This document shows positions 21,221-22,067 of a stretch of 22,067 nt of DNA, piece by piece. The translations under genes were made by a program, and so were the position numbers. Position 1 is the first letter of the stretch; the number at the start of each line of letters is the position of its first letter. The stretch is taken from assembly GCA_003489165.1 (NCBI GenBank), contig DNJG01000041.1, positions 1 through 22,067 of the forward strand, in the 5' to 3' direction. The notes under the pieces were generated by a model. The model saw nothing but the letters and a program-made list of their open reading frames with translations. It was not told the origin of the DNA and ran no database searches. This DNA comes from Nitrospinota bacterium (GTDB taxonomy: Bacteria > Nitrospinota > Nitrospinia > UBA9942).

Positions 21221-22030
21221 TATAAATTCTTTTATCTCCTTGTTAACCCTCTCTGGCTGTGTCAGAAACGGTGCATGACCAACACCTTCAAGAATAATTA
21301 ATTTTGAATCTGGTATTTCTTTTGCCATATATTTGCCTGCACCAAGAGGGCATATTTTATCAATACTACCGTGGATAATCAATGTCGGCACCTTGATGTC
21401 GTTGAGATTATCCCTTATATCATTTTTTAACAGGGAATTTAGGGTCTGGAGGACTACATCTGATGAAGGGGGAAAATCTTCATTGAACATTAAACTCTCA
21501 ATTTCCGACAGCTTACTGTCATCAATTATCTCGCCTGATATAAATAATTTCCCGCAGAACTCCCTGATATGATTTTCATAGTCTCTTTTCAAATTCTGTT
21601 CCAGCCTATTTACCATTGTCATAGGGTGTCCATGAGGATAATCATTCTCCGATAAAAACTTCGGAGTCCCACTGATAAATATTAATTTATCTATATCTTC
21701 CGGATATTTAAAATAGTATCTTGCAATTATAAAGGATGCCATAGACCACCCTGCCAGTGTAAATTTCTTTATGCCTAAAAAATTAATTAACTCCTTCAAA
21801 TCCTGAATAAATATATTAAATTCATATTCCGCATTCCTCATTCCGCATTCTGACTTCCCATGTCCCCTCAAATCAACTGCTATCACCTGAAAATACTTTG
21901 AAACTTCATCCATCTGATATTTCCAGACATGAGAATTCATCGCCCAGCCGTGGACAAAGATAATAGGTTTTCCTTTGCCGGTTATTCTGTAATGGAGATT
22001 GTTTCCGTCAGTAGTTTTAAAGAAAGGCAT
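21203..22030 (-). CDS. Alpha/beta hydrolase, probable pimeloyl-ACP methyl ester esterase (BioH-like)
   Basis: The gene lies directly upstream of bioC, as expected for the esterase that removes the methyl group BioC adds. The oxyanion segment is FVHGWAMNSHVW (25-36), close to BioH. The nucleophile elbow is AGWSMAS with Ser96; BioH has GWSLGG, so one Gly is Ala here. The acid is likely Asp in HGSIDKICP and the base His in GVGHAPFLTQP. The length of 275 is slightly long for BioH. Residues 60-69 (SECGMRNAEY) after RGHGK are encoded by a heptamer array, and the C-terminal IATDFH by another repeat. Another small-ester hydrolase is possible, but context favours the biotin role. Confidence 0.8.
   Translation of the reverse strand: MPFFKTTDGNNLHYRITGKGKPIIFVHGWAMNSHVWKYQMDEVSKYFQVIAVDLRGHGKSECGMRNAEYEFNIFIQDLKELINFLGIKKFTLAGWSMASFIIARYYFKYPEDIDKLIFISGTPKFLSENDYPHGHPMTMVNRLEQNLKRDYENHIREFCGKLFISGEIIDDSKLSEIESLMFNEDFPPSSDVVLQTLNSLLKNDIRDNLNDIKVPTLIIHGSIDKICPLGAGKYMAKEIPDSKLIILEGVGHAPFLTQPERVNKEIKEFIATDFH
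21826..21853 (-). repeat. Heptamer array in frame inside the BioH-like gene
   Basis: ATTCCGC, ATTCCTC, ATTCCGC, ATTCTGA are four consecutive 7-mers. They are read as residues 60-69 directly after the conserved DLRGHGKS strand-loop. Confidence 0.7.
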
Positions 22031-22033
22031 TTA

Positions 22034-22067
22034 TCAGGCTATGAGCCTTAAAATATCTTTATAGGTT
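22034..22067 (-). CDS. Possible 3' end of an upstream gene (partial)
   Basis: Entering from the right edge, one minus-strand frame reads TYKDILRLIA and stops at TGA 22034-22036, three bases before the BioH-like ATG. Such spacing suggests an upstream operon gene. By position it could be bioF, but ten residues cannot identify it. Confidence 0.35.
   Translation of the reverse strand, partial: TYKDILRLIA

Noticed and set aside
22034..22067. Naming the right-edge fragment as bioF
   Set aside because: Operon position fits, but ten residues without a motif do not allow a gene name.

Overview
The window is AT-rich chromosomal DNA from a Gram-negative bacterium. It carries Kdo and GDP-sugar genes, lipid-linked sugar transfer genes, a complete biotin tail and ordinary housekeeping genes. 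There are no phage genes, no transposases and no RNA genes that I can recognise. Gene content and composition would suit an uncultivated Nitrospirota- or Deltaproteobacteria-like lineage, but I cannot fix the taxon from sequence alone.

Layout. (1) 1-1656, plus strand: the 3' end of citrate synthase, then tilS. (2) 1766-2539, minus: a family 2 glycosyltransferase of the LPS-core type. (3) 2602-4879, plus: rimO, a small two-helix membrane protein, cutA and a small zinc-ribbon protein. (4) 4854-8141, minus: gmd, then rmd (GDP-mannose to a GDP-6-deoxyhexose, probably GDP-D-rhamnose), then an MFS transporter. (5) 8224-10360, plus: a NfeD/1510-N-type membrane serine protease and its slipin partner. 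(6) 10357-16256, minus: an envelope operon of family 4 glycosyltransferase, polyprenyl-phosphate hexose-1-phosphate transferase, kdsB, pyrG and kdsA. (7) 16637-18098, plus: a PmtA-like methyltransferase behind a palindromic operator-like site, and a DUF3108 protein. (8) 18155-22067, minus: a biotin operon of BioH-like esterase, bioC, a fused bioD-bioA and a 47-residue basic protein.

The genes in regions 2, 4 and 6 together describe outer-envelope polysaccharide and Kdo-lipid A assembly. pyrG sits in the kds operon, where it would supply CTP for CMP-Kdo synthesis. The esterase, BioC and BioD-A together cover pimeloyl-ACP formation and two of the late biotin steps.

The most unusual signal is not a gene. 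The window holds several unrelated families of short dispersed repeats: 7-bp or 8-bp periodic arrays, small GC palindromes, and a 20-bp GCCACAGA-type element. They sit in intergenic gaps, form the C-terminal codons and stops of several genes, and appear in frame inside coding regions (tilS, kdsB, the sugar transferase, bioC, the BioH-like gene). The linker joining BioD to BioA is five exact copies of a 7-mer followed by nine A residues. Adding or losing one copy would break the fusion, so it is a candidate length-variable switch. The in-frame insertions resemble in principle the coding palindromic elements known from Rickettsia. Whether they are true insertions needs ortholog alignment and a genome-wide search.
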